In this document: piece after piece, positions 48,401 to 62,770 of the stretch
Position numbering within the stretch: the first letter of the stretch is position 1
Layout: each line of letters starts with the position of its first letter
Translations under genes and position numbers: made by a program
Notes under the pieces: model-generated
Database searches by the model: none
The model's input: the letters and a program-made list of their open reading frames with translations, nothing else
What the model was told of the DNA's origin: nothing
From: Gyromitra esculenta
Taxonomy: Eukaryota > Ascomycota > Pezizomycetes > Pezizales > Discinaceae
Direction of reading: 5' to 3'
NCBI GenBank assembly: GCA_038503075.1
Contig: JBCAML010000005.1
Span: 2,232,001-2,296,000, forward strand
DNA length: 64,000 bases

Positions 48401-48862
48401 ATAAGCATCTGCGAATATTATGTTCGTACAGCATATGTATTGGTAAGCCATGATCTGGAGAACTCGATACGTAATGGTTGGCGTTGGGCGGATTGTATGT
48501 ACGGTTTGTTTGGGCGCCATTTCACCCTGTAAACACATTATGGAAAGCCTACTACAGGCCATGCCAATTATTATATGTCTGAATTAAGAACGGCTGTGCT
48601 TAGTAAACGATAAATGCTTGTATTGTGGCATGCTTTAAGTTTGCAAATCACGCGTATCTAAGGATTACTGTCACGTTGTACCAACAAAGCTCAAAGTTGA
48701 AACTTACTTAAATTGATGCCTGTTCGTAGTGTCCTATTTACTAACCTGCCGCCAATTTCTGCACTTTGCAACTTTCTGGAGGTCTCAGAACCTTTGTCCG
48801 TTTAAAATCGCAGCAGGAGTAGAGCACTTCACCTAGCCAGTCTAGTTAAGTCTATTGATTCC

Positions 48863-49267
48863 CTAAGCCTTAAACCCCTCTCTAAATGCCCTTCCTAACC
48901 TTCGAAAGATATTTTTCTGCCTCCGTTCAATCATAGCCAGTCGATCAAAGAAACACTCACACAGCTCTCCGGCTGAATTACACTTCGAGCAACGTTCGAT
49001 CTCAGAATCAACAGAGTACCACGACCAGGCATCGGTATCTGTTGATTTCTCTGGAGAGCCGCTCCCATAACAGAAGGTACAGCGTCTGTTCATCTCTCCA
49101 AACACCTTCCAAGGATCTTCTTCAGACAAGCTCAGATAGACTTTTCCGCAACTGCATGTAGCGCAAAGCGAGCAGCCTGGGCAGTATTCGATAGATAGCT
49201 CGACTTGGTTGTCTTCAACATGTCTTTTGCCAGCTACAGTACAAGAACAGGTTATTGGCTGAGACAT
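48863..49267 (-). CDS. Small Cys-rich protein of unknown function
   Basis: I do not recognise a family. The single exon of 134 codons starts at an ATG at 49267 (MSQPITCSC). It has many cysteines in pairs: CSC near the N-terminus, then CPGC, CATCSC, CTFC, CSKC and CEC. The spacing suggests zinc binding rather than secreted disulfides, and no signal peptide is present. The C-terminus is basic (RRQKNIFRRLGRAF). A frame open further upstream to 49387 lacks an early ATG and is not needed. It stands alone between decayed regions. A lineage-specific orphan is likely. Confidence 0.55.
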   Translation of the reverse strand: MSQPITCSCTVAGKRHVEDNQVELSIEYCPGCSLCATCSCGKVYLSLSEEDPWKVFGEMNRRCTFCYGSGSPEKSTDTDAWSWYSVDSEIERCSKCNSAGELCECFFDRLAMIERRQKNIFRRLGRAFREGFKA

Positions 49268-49269
49268 TT

Positions 49270-49995
49270 CGCGCGTGTGTATGTATGTGTATGAGTGTGT
49301 GATAACCTGTTTAAGTCTGCGATGAGAGTGATATTGGTGTGTTGAAAGCTGGCATCTGGGGATAGAACTACCCGTATTTATACACAATGTGGCACCTCAG
49401 TTTTCCTATCTTGAACCTTGATCTGCACACCGTTCTTCAAGTCTGTAACAGGATCTTGAAAACCCTAGACAAATGATCATCATGTATCGCTCGTCTTTCA
49501 TAATGTCGTTCCTTCGAACTGTAAACTTTTCGACCAATCAGTGCTGATTCGACGTGGCCAAGCTTAAGGCGCTGACTTCCTGTGAGGTGCGATCTGTGCT
49601 CGAGATGGGTTTTATCGCCCACGTTAGCAACATGACAGGCCAAAGGATAGCTCCTAACGCTAGATATCTGTATCCAATTACCGCTTTTACCAGCCCCCGA
49701 ACCCCGAACCTCAAAATAAGCCATCACAGCCAGCAAACAGCCATGCTTAAGCCCATCAACAGCTGTAAGCCCATCCCACTCCAACCTCCACTATCACAGA
49801 CAATTGCTAATCCCACTTCGCAATAGACACTTCCCTAGATCTAGGCCCGCGCACGAGCCTTTTAAAACACCTTTACGAGAGTGAGTATACGTCTCGTCCA
49901 AGCAACCTGGCTTCAACGTTGTGAAGAGATCTTCAGAGTAAGCACCTCTAACCCTCTATCATAAATTCACTAAGAAACTTTCAGCTAACAACCAC
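49270..49995. other. Spacer, possible 5' exons of the small membrane protein
   Basis: Overlapping frames on both strands at 49437-49826 show no family. GTGAGT near 49875 and GTAAGC near 49938 look like donors, so some of this may be 5' exons of the gene ending at 50247. Confidence 0.35.
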
Positions 49996-49999
49996 TCAG

Positions 50000-50247
50000 G
50001 TCCAGGATCTAAATGGAAGGAGGTCATCGATGGTAATACAAAGTATCTACCTCTACTTGACCGCTTTGCTGACAATTGAATAGACTTTAAGAGCTGGGGA
50101 CAGTGGGCTGTGATTACGACTACGATCATCCTATATTTTCAGTATGAAGGTCTCGAGAAAAAGGTCGATCGTGCTGAGAAAGAACTGAGTGAGACTAGAG
50201 GATCTAGAACCAAAGTTGGATTTATTGAGCATCTTGCTTCTAAGTAG
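50000..50247 (+). CDS. 3' exons of a small putative membrane/coiled-coil protein
   Basis: Two exons, 50000-50032 and 50084-50247, are joined by a 51-nt intron (GTAATA donor, TTGAATAG acceptor). They give GPGSKWKEVIDDFKSWGQW, a short hydrophobic segment (AVITTTIILYF) and a charged, helix-prone tail (YEGLEKKVDRAEKELSE) ending LASK. This looks like the C-terminus of a tail-spanning or membrane-anchored coiled-coil protein. I could not find an in-phase 5' exon: the nearest upstream donor at about 49938 is in a frame with a nearby stop. So the gene is partial or broken. Family unknown. Confidence 0.35.
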
Positions 50248-50249
50248 GT

Positions 50250-50880
50250 TAGTTCAATCGGTTACTACAAGTAGGTGCTGATTGATAGACATGGTTCATC
50301 GGAAGGGAAGGACGGTGTTAGAGGTTTAGATATGTAACTCATTTAAGGGAAAGTCTAACTTCGCTCTAGGAACACGTTTTACAATCACCATACCGGGCTC
50401 GTCTTTGTCTAGTGGACACACTACCCAACAGTCCAGACCACATCAAATCACGCTCAATCACTCACCCAAAATATTCAACTGTTAAATTAGACAGAAAACT
50501 CAATTTCTTATTCTCTAACTCCCATCTAGTGCCTACATGTAATCTGTTATTCCCCCAGCTACAAGTGTTAGATAAATTCTCGAGTGACAGCCCATGATGC
50601 CACACTCAAATCCCACAGCCTATACTCAATTGAGCGTCCAGCTACCTATCCCAATCAGTTGTTCCCTAATCCATGCGTAGCAAAAATAAGCTGTATAAAA
50701 ACGATAGATCCCGTACTCCAATGCATTTTTCCACCATCCCATCCGAGCCTTATAAAAATGAAAAAAAATATGAAAAAAAACATAGCGATTCCAATCTTTC
50801 TAAGCCGCAGAATAGAGAGAGAGATGAGGAGGTGAAAGAGAGGGGGGGGAGGATCCATGGTAACCATGCAAAGGCAATGG
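50250..50880. other. Spacer downstream of the HECT gene
   Basis: A-rich sequence with A runs (50758-50780) and no recognised gene. It contains the 3' end region of the minus-strand HECT gene. Confidence 0.5.
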
Positions 50881-50884
50881 TCAT

Positions 50885-53800
50885 TTAACTCAAATCAAAT
50901 CCAGCGTTTGAGTTAACTGAATACAGCAGCTTCGCTTTTAGGACCTTGGGATCTCTGTAGCGTGGCATCTTCAATAGATTGACGCACGTACCTATCATAT
51001 CGCTATTAGCTTAATTTCAAAATACAGAGATGGGGGAACATACTAGCACTACACAATCTCGTTTGATCCTCGCCAGCATCCCTGATGCTAAACCTCGGTC
51101 GCAGAACCCCAAACCCTAGCAAAGGAGCTCTTGCTACGCTAGTTACAAATTTTAATACTTTCCTTCTCTCGGCGTCTGTAAGCTCCCTCATAACCTGCCA
51201 GAACAACGCTACGCTCTCATGTTCTCTACCGTCGTCGCCGACGACATACACCCCGCCGTAGACTGTATTCCTTCTAAGGTCTTCCACGTCAATAGGGGTG
51301 TTGGTATCGCCGCCGACCAAAGTCTGTAGTTCGCTTTGGTTGAACATGCTTAGCCACGCTGGGTTGATGATAGAATTGATACCCTTCAGGAACGCGGCGG
51401 TCTGGTAGGCCGGTTGAACACTGAGACGGAAGCGGGAAACGAGGTGGATGTATTCGAGTTTATTCGAGTTGGTAACTGGGATATCGGCGCCGCCGTCTTT
51501 CAACTCGATAGTTATGGTCTTATCGCTCTTGGGAAGTCGACTGTTGATGGTGAAGTTGAGTGCGAAATCAGTTTCGACGTCCCCATTGTAGTTCTTGAGC
51601 TTTATGAGGCCACGATAGAGGTCCTCGTCGAGGTCGCGGAGATCGTTGACAGAGACGCCAGATGAAGTGGGGGTTGTTGAGGATTTAGAGTCGGATTGCT
51701 GTGACCAGCGGAGGAGGAAGAAGCCGGCGAAGTGCACGTCAACGAGGATCCCTTCGTAGAGACATTTGCCAACCACGCGGCCGAGGAACTCGTAGCGGTG
51801 TAAAAGACTCTTCACTTCTTCATCGATAGTCTCTTTGTGCACGACACCTATACTCCGGAGTTCCTCCTTGAGCTCATCAATAGATGTAGGGTTAGGGTAA
51901 AGGAAGTGCTGGTCGTTTTCAAGAAATAGGTTCTTGCCGAGCTGTGTTGCGGGATTACTCGCTTCTTCGATTTCATCATGTGCGACTTTATTCGTATCCG
52001 TGAACGTCGCTGGTGTGAACGCCTCTCCGCACACACCCGTTAAAAACTCTTTCGTTACACCACCACCATCAATCCCTGCTTCCTCGGTACCAAACTGGTC
52101 CACGAAAGTGATCTGGATCGGTTCCTTGAGGCCTTCTCCAAGCCCCCAAAATTGTTTATAGGCGTCTTCGAATACCCGGTTTCGTCGGATCGTCGCATGG
52201 TGTTGTGATAATCGGTCGTGTCCGTCGAGGTGACCTTCGTGACGTAGGAACACGCCTTGTCCAGACCGAGAGAGCACTGCTGCGCGCCATTGATCGGGAT
52301 CGGTAAAACCCCCACGGCGTCGTTTTTGATCGGTTAACACAAACTCTCTAAAAATCTGAACACGTGTAGCGAATGGAATAAAGAAAGGTAGGTGCTGAAG
52401 TATCTCGAGCCGTGGAGTGATAGCAGCAAGGTAGTTGTTCCGCTGCTGTTTTCGCTGATTTTTCTTTCGTCTCTCTAGTCTGAGGTTCCGTCTTTCGTAT
52501 GGATTCATGGCAGCCACCGCTGCCCGGTCTAGTTGACGTTCCTCTTCCTCTTCTGGCTCGTCGTCAGAGTTCTTCATCTGGTGTTGATTCTCCTCTTCCT
52601 GTACGACGGCTTGAATGAAACCCTCCATATTAAACTTCTCTATCATGAGCCAGCTCCCCTTCTTCATAAATCTGCGTCTCGAACTGCACACTAATTAGCA
52701 CACATTCGTACCCACAGTAGAAAGGTGGACTTGCTCCCTTGTATACACCAATCTCAGCAAATCCGTCGCAACCCTTCTCAGCTTCATCATGTCCCACCCG
52801 TGGCTACCCTCACCCTTAACAGCCTCGCCTCCATTCACCGTCTCCCTGAAATATAGTTCCCCACCAGCACCCCTTTTATCCTCACCCATAATTTCGCCAT
52901 TACTCCAATACATCGCAAATGCCAGATTCTTTAGAAACACACACATTTGCTCCACTTCACGCAGTGGTAACTGCCGCTCCTTCTTTCCGCCTCTTCCGCC
53001 CGTGAAGAACTCGTCGTCATCCATGAAGATGAGCAGGAACCCATACAGCTCCACAAACAGCAATATCAGATCCCATTCCTCGTCGTCAGTGGTGGTAGCC
53101 GCAGTCCGTTTCTTCAACGACTCAACGGCAACTCGGCCATCGCGTGTGATACCGGTGTAGAGTGTCGTCCTCTTGACTGCATCCCACAGAAATCGCGTCG
53201 CGGACATGCCGTCTGCGGTCTCAGCAAGACATAGCCACATACGAACGTCTCGCCCACGAGCTGGAAACACAAGTAGTAGCGTGAGTGCGAAGCCAGCGAG
53301 GATCTTCGCATCGGAGCGGTTGGAGGAGAGTGTCTGACTGAAGACGGAGGAGACGGAGGATTGTTGGATGAGGCCCTGAAGACGAGATTTAACGAATGGG
53401 GGTAGCGGCTCGCGTTTAGAGTTTGATCTAAGCTCTATGGTATCTTCGTCCTCCGAATCATCGTCGTGATCCATTTCTACATCTTCGATGTCGATTCGTC
53501 TTCCGGCTTCGCGGGCGACGGAGGAGAGAAGGAGGGAAAGGACTCGGACGTAGCTGCGTTCTTTGGCATTCCTAGAGGTGTCGGAGGTTAGGTCGATTAT
53601 AGTCTTATTTTGTGAAAGGTCGATAATGTAGGATAGCATCCAGAGTCTGCCTTCTGTATTGGCGCTTGTCCATGAGTCTAGGGAGACTTCCATGGCGTTG
53701 ACAAGTTTTCCCAAGTCTATGCCTGAGCGGAGCGTCCCGAATCCATCGCTACCTAGACGTTCCGGAAGTTCGGGGGTGACGAGGTAGTTTGCAGCAAATA

Positions 53801-54506
53801 TCCCGTAAGTCCCTCCGAGGACAGTCTCGGCTCCCCTCGAACGTAGTGGCGTCAATACAGCCGTGAGGATCGCCGAAGGCGATGCCTCTGAGGAAATTGT
53901 AACTCCAGAAAGAGCTTTAAAGTATCTATCGTTCACAAGACTCGGTAGTCGCTCCGCCAGCCACGGCAATAACCTCAATGCATCGTCCCGTACAATATCT
54001 TCGCCTAAAGCTTCAATCAGAAGCCCCGCAAACTGATGGAGCAAGAACCGAGACCTCCCTGAGTCTCGTCTCGAAAGCTCTCCACCCCGACTCACAACAC
54101 CCGTCACCAAATGCACCAAAACCTTCATCCTTTCCAAGTCCGGCAGGTTCCTCCTCCTCCGCTGCCGCTTCCCAAGCCCTCTATCGTAGAACGCAACAAA
54201 CAGCGCAATCCCTTGAGCCCATTCCCCGGTTCCTGCGGCAAATAACGAATCCCATTCTCGTCGCCACTTTGCGCGCTGCAGCCCATCGGCTCTCCGGCCT
54301 CGCCATATCCGCTGTATAGTGATAGCAGCTCTAAGACGTTGACGCTCCTCCTCGCGCTCGGCTCGCTCCTTTTTAGCGTTTAGGAGGGAGGTGGATTGTG
54401 GGGGTGCTCTGGAGAGGAGGGGGCCTCGAGAGGGAGGAGCGGATTTTCGGCCGGAAAGGTTCACGTTGCGGGGTTTTCGAGACGAGCCAGTGAAGGAAGG
54501 GAACAT
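50885..54506 (-). CDS. hul5: HECT-type E3 ubiquitin ligase, Hul5/UBE3C family
   Basis: Hul5/UBE3C elongates ubiquitin chains on proteasome-bound and misfolded proteins. Three exons on the minus strand (54506-52735, 52683-51044, 50991-50885) give about 1172 residues. Intron 1 (51 nt) starts with GCAAGT, a GC-AG intron; only this join restores the family motif TRDSRRRF. Intron 2 (52 nt, GTATGT...ATAG) joins the last HECT segment. Near the N-terminus an IQ motif (TIQRIWRGRR, about 63-72) is typical of UBE3C. The HECT domain spans about 780-1172, with ITFVDQFG, IDGGGVTKEF, LGFGVLRPRFSIRDAG and the catalytic Cys1140 in STCVN, 32 residues from the end. All key residues are present. The ATG at 54506 precedes FPSFTGSSRK, the usual family start. 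Divergent from the uS7m gene. Confidence 0.93.
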
Positions 54507-54509
54507 TGT

Positions 54510-55720
54510 GGTGCTGATGGTGTGATGAGTTTCTTTGAAGGTGTGTCTGTGGTTTCTTATTCCGTGTTCAGATCGATTTCGGATCGTGCCGGACGGACGG
54601 ACCGGGATAGCTGTGTCTTGCTTTGTGATGCTTACGGTGAGATCCTGTGGCTGAGCGGAGTTAACGGTGCAAAGAACGGGGGTAGCAGTTGGAGATGTAG
54701 ATGTAGATGCAAAAGTAGTGGAGGGAAGAGATGGAAGTGGGAGAGAAAGCTGGAAGCCTGTACTGGAGACGACGAGATGGAAAGGATGATTGTAGCTCTG
54801 AAGACAAGGGGAGGAGCATCGAGGAGGGGAACAAAGTGAAGGTGAAGATAGATAGACCAAGGCAGAAGGAGGGAGAAGGAGGGCGTGATGATCGAGACCT
54901 TCGTGGGACAGATAACAGAGAAGAGAGAGGGATAGAGGGAGATGGACGGAGGATATAATAATTCGAGGGAATTCTTCGTCCCTTCACTTTCCATCCACAT
55001 CCACTGTGCAGGTTCCCATTCGTACTCTCTCAGGTCTGGATTGATTGAATGCTTATCACAGGTGGCTTGAAGAGCGAGAGATGTGGCGTTCAGTTACTAT
55101 AAATAGACATACGGTAGTTTCTCACTATTCGGGGGAGACAACGGATTCGGGTATCGAGGAGTATAATGAGAGTCTATATGGAGAGTTTAGGTGTGATTGG
55201 ATGTGAATTGCTGACGTGGGGGGATGAGATCGTGGTGGGGGTGACTGATGGGATTATGAAGACTTCTCTCGTTAGTTGGATAAAGAATTAATTGATCACA
55301 GGTACATATCGTCAGAATAACACACCAACCAGCTTCATCTTATCTGAGAACTTTAGAAACTGCCACTCTCTGGATACTCCTTGGCGGGTTAAATATGTAG
55401 AAGAGGCACCAGATCTACCGTGGATTCTTGGCACCTGCATAAGACAGACTTATCGGAGAGAAAAAGAGAAAAAGAGAAAAAGAAACAAACCCCAGAGAAT
55501 ACAGCAGAGAACATTCCCACCGTCCAGGACTGACATCTCCAGTTCAAGACACCGAATACGTTCTTGTTTGCAGGCTAATCGGATTATCACTCGACTTCCC
55601 CCATTGAGCCTCCAAAACCTGCTCATTCCAAGAATTACATATCCACCCCACCAACTTAACTTTCACTACCACCACCATCACCACCACTTCTCCCACGGCA
55701 ACCACAACCACGACCACAAT
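54510..55720. promoter_or_regulatory. Divergent intergenic region of HECT and uS7m genes
   Basis: About 1.2 kb between the HECT ATG (minus) and the uS7m ATG (plus). It holds purine-rich tracts near the HECT side (54730-54950), a GAGAAAAA-type repeat at about 55458-55485 and a CCACCATCACCA run near 55667-55685 just before the uS7m start. No separate gene is supported. Confidence 0.5.
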
Positions 55721-55725
55721 CCACG

Positions 55726-56932
55726 ATGCCACCCCGTACACTCTTCCTTCGCCCGTCAGCGATGAGGGTGATCCCCCGTCCAATTTACCACCCTGCCCTT
55801 CTCAAATGCTACTCCACCAAACAAACCCCCCCACGATCAGATCCCCCACTAAAGACCCCCGTCGGCCCAAACCAAGATGTTCTCCCACATGCAAGTGAAG
55901 AAGCTGCTGCGACAGCAGAGATTATGGGACAGACAAAGCCAGAAATCGAGCAGGGAACACCAATTGGCGAGGTACGTCCCCAATTGCATCGCTAGTAGAG
56001 ACCAAACACAAATCGCAAAATGCCAACCTCGACCCCCAATCTATGTATAAAGCTAACGCCTACAAGATGATCAATCGTTCCCCGGAAGCCAAAAAGAAGG
56101 CGCCTGACGTCTTGAAGGGTTCCTCCTCAAAGCGGTCCTACTCCACTCTCGTCACTCCAAGCGACACTCCCGGTGACCTCCCCAGTGACATTTCCGTCAT
56201 GATCCCCGTGGAAGCCTCTGAGGCAGAAGCCGTAGAAATCGCCGATGCAGCTTCATCCTCCCTCTTCGCCCCGCCGCCTCCCCCCCCAGGCGCAAAGTTC
56301 GCACTCCCAGAACTCCCAATCCCCGCGCGGGCACACATGCAATACCGTTACTCGCCTCTCGTGGAGCAAGTAACTAACTTCCTAATGCGCCACGGCAAAG
56401 TACTACCCCACCCCTCCACCCCTCCATCCATATACTTCTAACAACTCCCCCCAAGAAAGCAACCGCTCAATCAAACGTCCTCAAAATCCTCAACATCCTC
56501 CGCACCAAGCCCGCCCCCAAACCCAACCTCCAATCACCACCCGCGCTCATCCCAGGAACCCCCGCGCTCTCCACCCTCCCCTCCGACCCAATTGCCTACC
56601 TCCAAACCGCAATCGACTCCGTCGCCCCCCTCGTGAAGATTATATCCGTTAAGGGTGCCGGAGGCACCAAAGACATGATCCCGAGCCCCCTCAACATCCG
56701 GCAGCGCCGTCGCACCGCACTCGTGTGGATCAGTGATGCGGCTGATAAACGCTCGGACAAAAATAGGCTGGCGGAACGGTTCGCGGATGAGATTGTCGCT
56801 GTTGTAGAGGGACGAAGTGGCGCGTGGGATCGTAGGACTCAGATTCACAAACAGGCGATTTTGGCGAGAGCAAATGTTTCGACACAGCCGAAGCGGAAGG
56901 GGAAGAATACTCTTAAGTTTCCGTATAATTAG
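55726..56932 (+). CDS. rsm7: Mitochondrial small-subunit ribosomal protein uS7m
   Basis: Component of the mitochondrial 30S-like ribosomal subunit that contacts the 3' domain of the small rRNA. Three exons, 55726-55971, 56067-56399 and 56456-56932, sum to 351 codons; all introns are phase 0 (GTACGT...GCTAACGCCTACAAG and GTACTA...TCTAAC...CAAG). An N-terminal basic, Tyr/Ser-ending stretch (LRPSAMRVIPRP, LKCYST) is a likely mitochondrial targeting peptide. The S7 fold starts at about 165 (YRYSPLVEQVTNFLMRHGK) and includes VKGAGGTKDMIPSPL, RQRRRTALVWI and the C-terminal FADEIVAVVEG...GAWDRR, typical of fungal Rsm7. The central Pro-rich spacer (LFAPPPPPPG) is common in this lineage. It lies divergent from the HECT gene. 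Confidence 0.92.
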
Positions 56933-56934
56933 GG

Positions 56935-59600
56935 GGCTTGTTGAGGTGAAAAAGGAAGGTGGGAAGGTGGGGGGTGTATACATATGGATGGTATAGTGGG
57001 CTCGGTCGTAACGTTTTTTTTTCCCTTCCCTTCTTTTATTTTCTTTCAGTGTTGGGTGAGTTTGGGGGGGTTGAATAAAAGTATATACTCCTTCGTGTCA
57101 TGCACGAATGATCACTCGCTATTGAAGTGAGACTGGAGTTTATAAGATTTTCAGACATATATAGCCACGGGCATGAGATTCTAGTCAGATTCTTAAATAC
57201 CCATAATGTGGGTATGGGGCCATCAGCGCATGGAATGAAAAACTACCTGTACATAAATGTAACGCTTCGACGGAACCACTAAAAGTCCCGTCGGGGGCTT
57301 ACCCTTCACACGAGCACACGAGCCATCCAAGCTTACTTTTATCTTTTTTTAAGCATAGTAGAGCCATCAAAACTTCTCCCACAGAGCTTGTGGGGGGCAT
57401 ACATTATCGTTGGCAGCTGTACTAAATGTCGATTCTAAGTAAAAAAAATCTTAACCCTTTAGCTATTCCAGTGACCTAAATTTCTCGAGGTATTATTCTC
57501 GGTCAAACGCCTACTGCTCCTCTAAAATGTCTCTAAAGCAACAATCAATGACTCGCACCGCTAGTTTTAGAAAGCGATTAACGGCGACCTAAGAGTGCAT
57601 GAAGAAAGACTATGGCAGTCCGTGTCATAGATGCTCACTCGGAATTAGCGTACCCCAACCAGATGAAGTTACCTTGGACACAGATGGCTGGCTAATCCAA
57701 GAAACTTCATACATAATAGTTTATATCTAGACCCTCAAAGTATGAAGTAGAGATCCTGGAGCAGCCATTCCAGGTGATATCTCCCCGGCTTGCCACTTGC
57801 CACAACACCTGCAACTAAAGAAACAAGGTGGCCTCAATATGCAAAACCTCCGAATGCTCGAAGTGAACATTCCTAAACAAGAAATCTAGCACGGAGCAGA
57901 GAAGTGGGTGGTGTGATTAAAATCAAATAAGAACCGTCCCACCTCCACATCAATGCTGCATCAACTGGACAGCCCCACAGAAAGCTCATTTCAGCGCTGT
58001 ACAGGATAGGAAGCAGCAACCGTAGAAATAAAACAGAATCACGTTAGGCATAATAAATCAGGACCTGTAGATCTCAACGCATTTACAGACTGGGTTTCCG
58101 TGACTATCTGCTGCGGAGTTTAGTTTAAGATTCCGCAACATGGCATGCAGATGGGAAGAAAGGTCATTATTGGGTTTCTGGGAAATTGTTTCCTGGTTGC
58201 TGGAAGAGAGCGGGGATGAGATCGCCACTTTGATTGGGGATTAGTTATTCGCTTCTGACACGCAGTGATTAGAAGAATGACGGGCATATTCGTGGTTTTG
58301 GGGCTTGAATTCCGGAGGATGCCGTTGATATTCACGATATCCACTTTCTGGGGGTCGTCCATTGTCCGTTTTTGGAGGGGTTAAGGATGCTGAGGAATAT
58401 GTTACTCAAGAGCTGAGTGTGAATAGTTGGGCAGCTATAGGTATTTCGGTGGCAAAACTTCAGCGGGTGAGGGGTCGCATCTCGTCAAAGCCAAGGGGCA
58501 GCGATTTTCGACTCGTCGAAATTGAAATCATGAAGCCCTCTTAATAGGCTAGGTCCAGCAGACGATATTGGCAAATATCCTCAATGATAAAGTATTGGGG
58601 CTGAAACTTCTTGTCAAAGCCTTTTGAGAGCGTTTCATTATTGGTAAAGATACACGTATCTAGATCTATCATGCCAGAGCCGCGTCGTGTTTGGAATTTG
58701 CACGATCAACTGGAAAAAGCTTGTTTGGAAATATCTTAACCCTTTTCGGGTATGAAACAAATCTTGGAGTATTCTGTGACGTTCATTTGTTGAGAATTTT
58801 TTGAGCATACCCAAACCCGAAAATGACAGGATCCCGTTTTGTGGGTTCCACGAGGAAATCTCGATGACGACACTTGGTGCGAAAAACCTTCTTTCATGAT
58901 TGTTTCGCGCTGCTTTACCGGGCTTAGCGCAAGCTCGAAACGAAACCTTTTGACAGAAAATTTCAGGAGACACACCCTCTGTATTATAAATCCGAGTGAC
59001 TACGGATGGGGGGTAAGCTAGGGATTTTCGGATATCCCTTGAGGCAAGCAATCTCTCTGCCTTCCATCACTTGCGAGTCTTGGGACTGATAAGAGTGCTC
59101 ATGATCATACATGCAGGCATCTCATGACTTCAGGTTGTGACGGGGTTTCTCAGGAGAAAGTGGCTCGTAGAGGTCAGATTGTGGCTGGCCGTGGCTGGAA
59201 TATAGTATGTGCACGTTCATGGCACACACGCACCACCAGCCCCCTGCGCCAACAAAAAAAGTCCTTCACCCGCTCTCGCTGCTTGCTGCTTGCTGTCAGA
59301 TGGCCGGAACAAACCTTCTTCTGCAGCGAAATAGGCGAGAGAACAGCGTTAGAGCCCGGTGGAATGGCGTAGAGAGAGCACTGTGCAAAGAAGCTACGTA
59401 GAATCCGTAGAGAAAGCCCTACAATCCCCCCCCATTGCCCGCGCACTGTGCAGGGTCCTGCCCTCAAGGAGTCCGTACACGTCTCCTCAAAAGATTTTTT
59501 CCCCCCTGCTCCCTTCTCTCTTCCTCCCCCTTCAAACCTCAGACTCCATCAACTCGCACAACCTCGTCCTGGATCATCTTCCACGACATCGTCCTTCTTC
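56935..59600. other. Gene-free stretch
   Basis: Begins with the uS7m 3' flank. Open frames such as 58120-58362 and 58638-59051 (minus) are short and unrecognised. Pyrimidine-rich sequence from about 59480 marks the approach to the PAB1 promoter. Confidence 0.45.
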
Positions 59601-60349
59601 CCTTCCTCTAAAATCCTCCCAATATTAAAAAAAACTTGAAAACTTTCGAAAACCCTTCCTGGCACTGAAACATTTTGACGATTACCGAAAATCAAAAAAC
59701 AAAAAAAGCTTTCTCAACACCCTCTTCGTTCCGGCGCCGCTAGTTACGGTATGTTACCCCCCCACCCCCGCGATTTTTTTTATTGTTTTTTTTTTCTCTC
59801 TGGACCCAGGCCCTTTTTGTTCTTGGAAACTTTACCCCACCACACATCTATCAACCACCCCTCCTTACCCTTCCTTCCCTCACTCTCCTGCAAGGCACAC
59901 ACAAAGCAGTTCTTGAACAGTGGTCGTCTTTGTTGGTTTGTTTCCATCTTGCTACTCCTGCCCATCTCCTGCCCCTCTGTCTTCTCTGCCTTTCATTTTT
60001 ACGTCTCAGTTTTTTGATCCCTGTGATCTTTTTCAGATCCCGTGATTTGAGCGTCTGGCTGACTATTTCTATCTTGCCTCGCTGCTGGGCTTTTTCTTCC
60101 GACAGAATCGAACCAAGACAAGTAGGGTCAGAAGAGAAAAGGGAAAAAAAACATCGAAAAATACTATACGCGAGAAATACTCGTCTAGATTATCTGTCGA
60201 TTCAGACATGTTTGTCTCCCCCAGTCTATCTCCCTTTCCATCACGTTATGCCTTATTCCCTTGATATCGCTACCTATCAATTCCGTTTGCTATCTAGACA
60301 CCTAACTCGCATTGCCGCTATAGAAATAAAAACGCATCAACCAGAAAAC
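59600..60349 (+). promoter_or_regulatory. PAB1 leader: A-rich tract and probable 5' UTR intron
   Basis: An A-rich tract (CAAAAAACAAAAAAAG, about 59693-59708, with others near 59626 and 60140) precedes the ORF. PABP mRNAs in other eukaryotes bind their own protein at A-rich leaders, so autoregulation is plausible. GTATGT at 59749-59754 and TTTTTCAG ending at 60036 could bound a leader intron of about 290 nt. Both points are inference. Confidence 0.4.

Positions 60350-62770
<2,421 letters not shown>

Larger units (their letters stand above)
44620..48860. other. Decayed, gene-poor region
   Basis: Open frames are short and alternate between frames (for example 46886-47140 and 47068-47403), which suggests a broken gene, but I cannot name the family. 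The region also holds a 33-bp tandem duplication (44678-44743) and a small palindromic insertion (45361-45408). Nothing else is supported. Confidence 0.45.

Noticed and set aside
49437..49826. Overlapping frames of 115 codons (minus) and 90 codons (plus)
   Set aside because: The plus frame starts at GTG, neither has a family feature, and they are mirror shadows of each other.
58638..59051. 137-codon minus-strand frame
   Set aside because: No domain, no conserved composition and overlapping frames on both strands.
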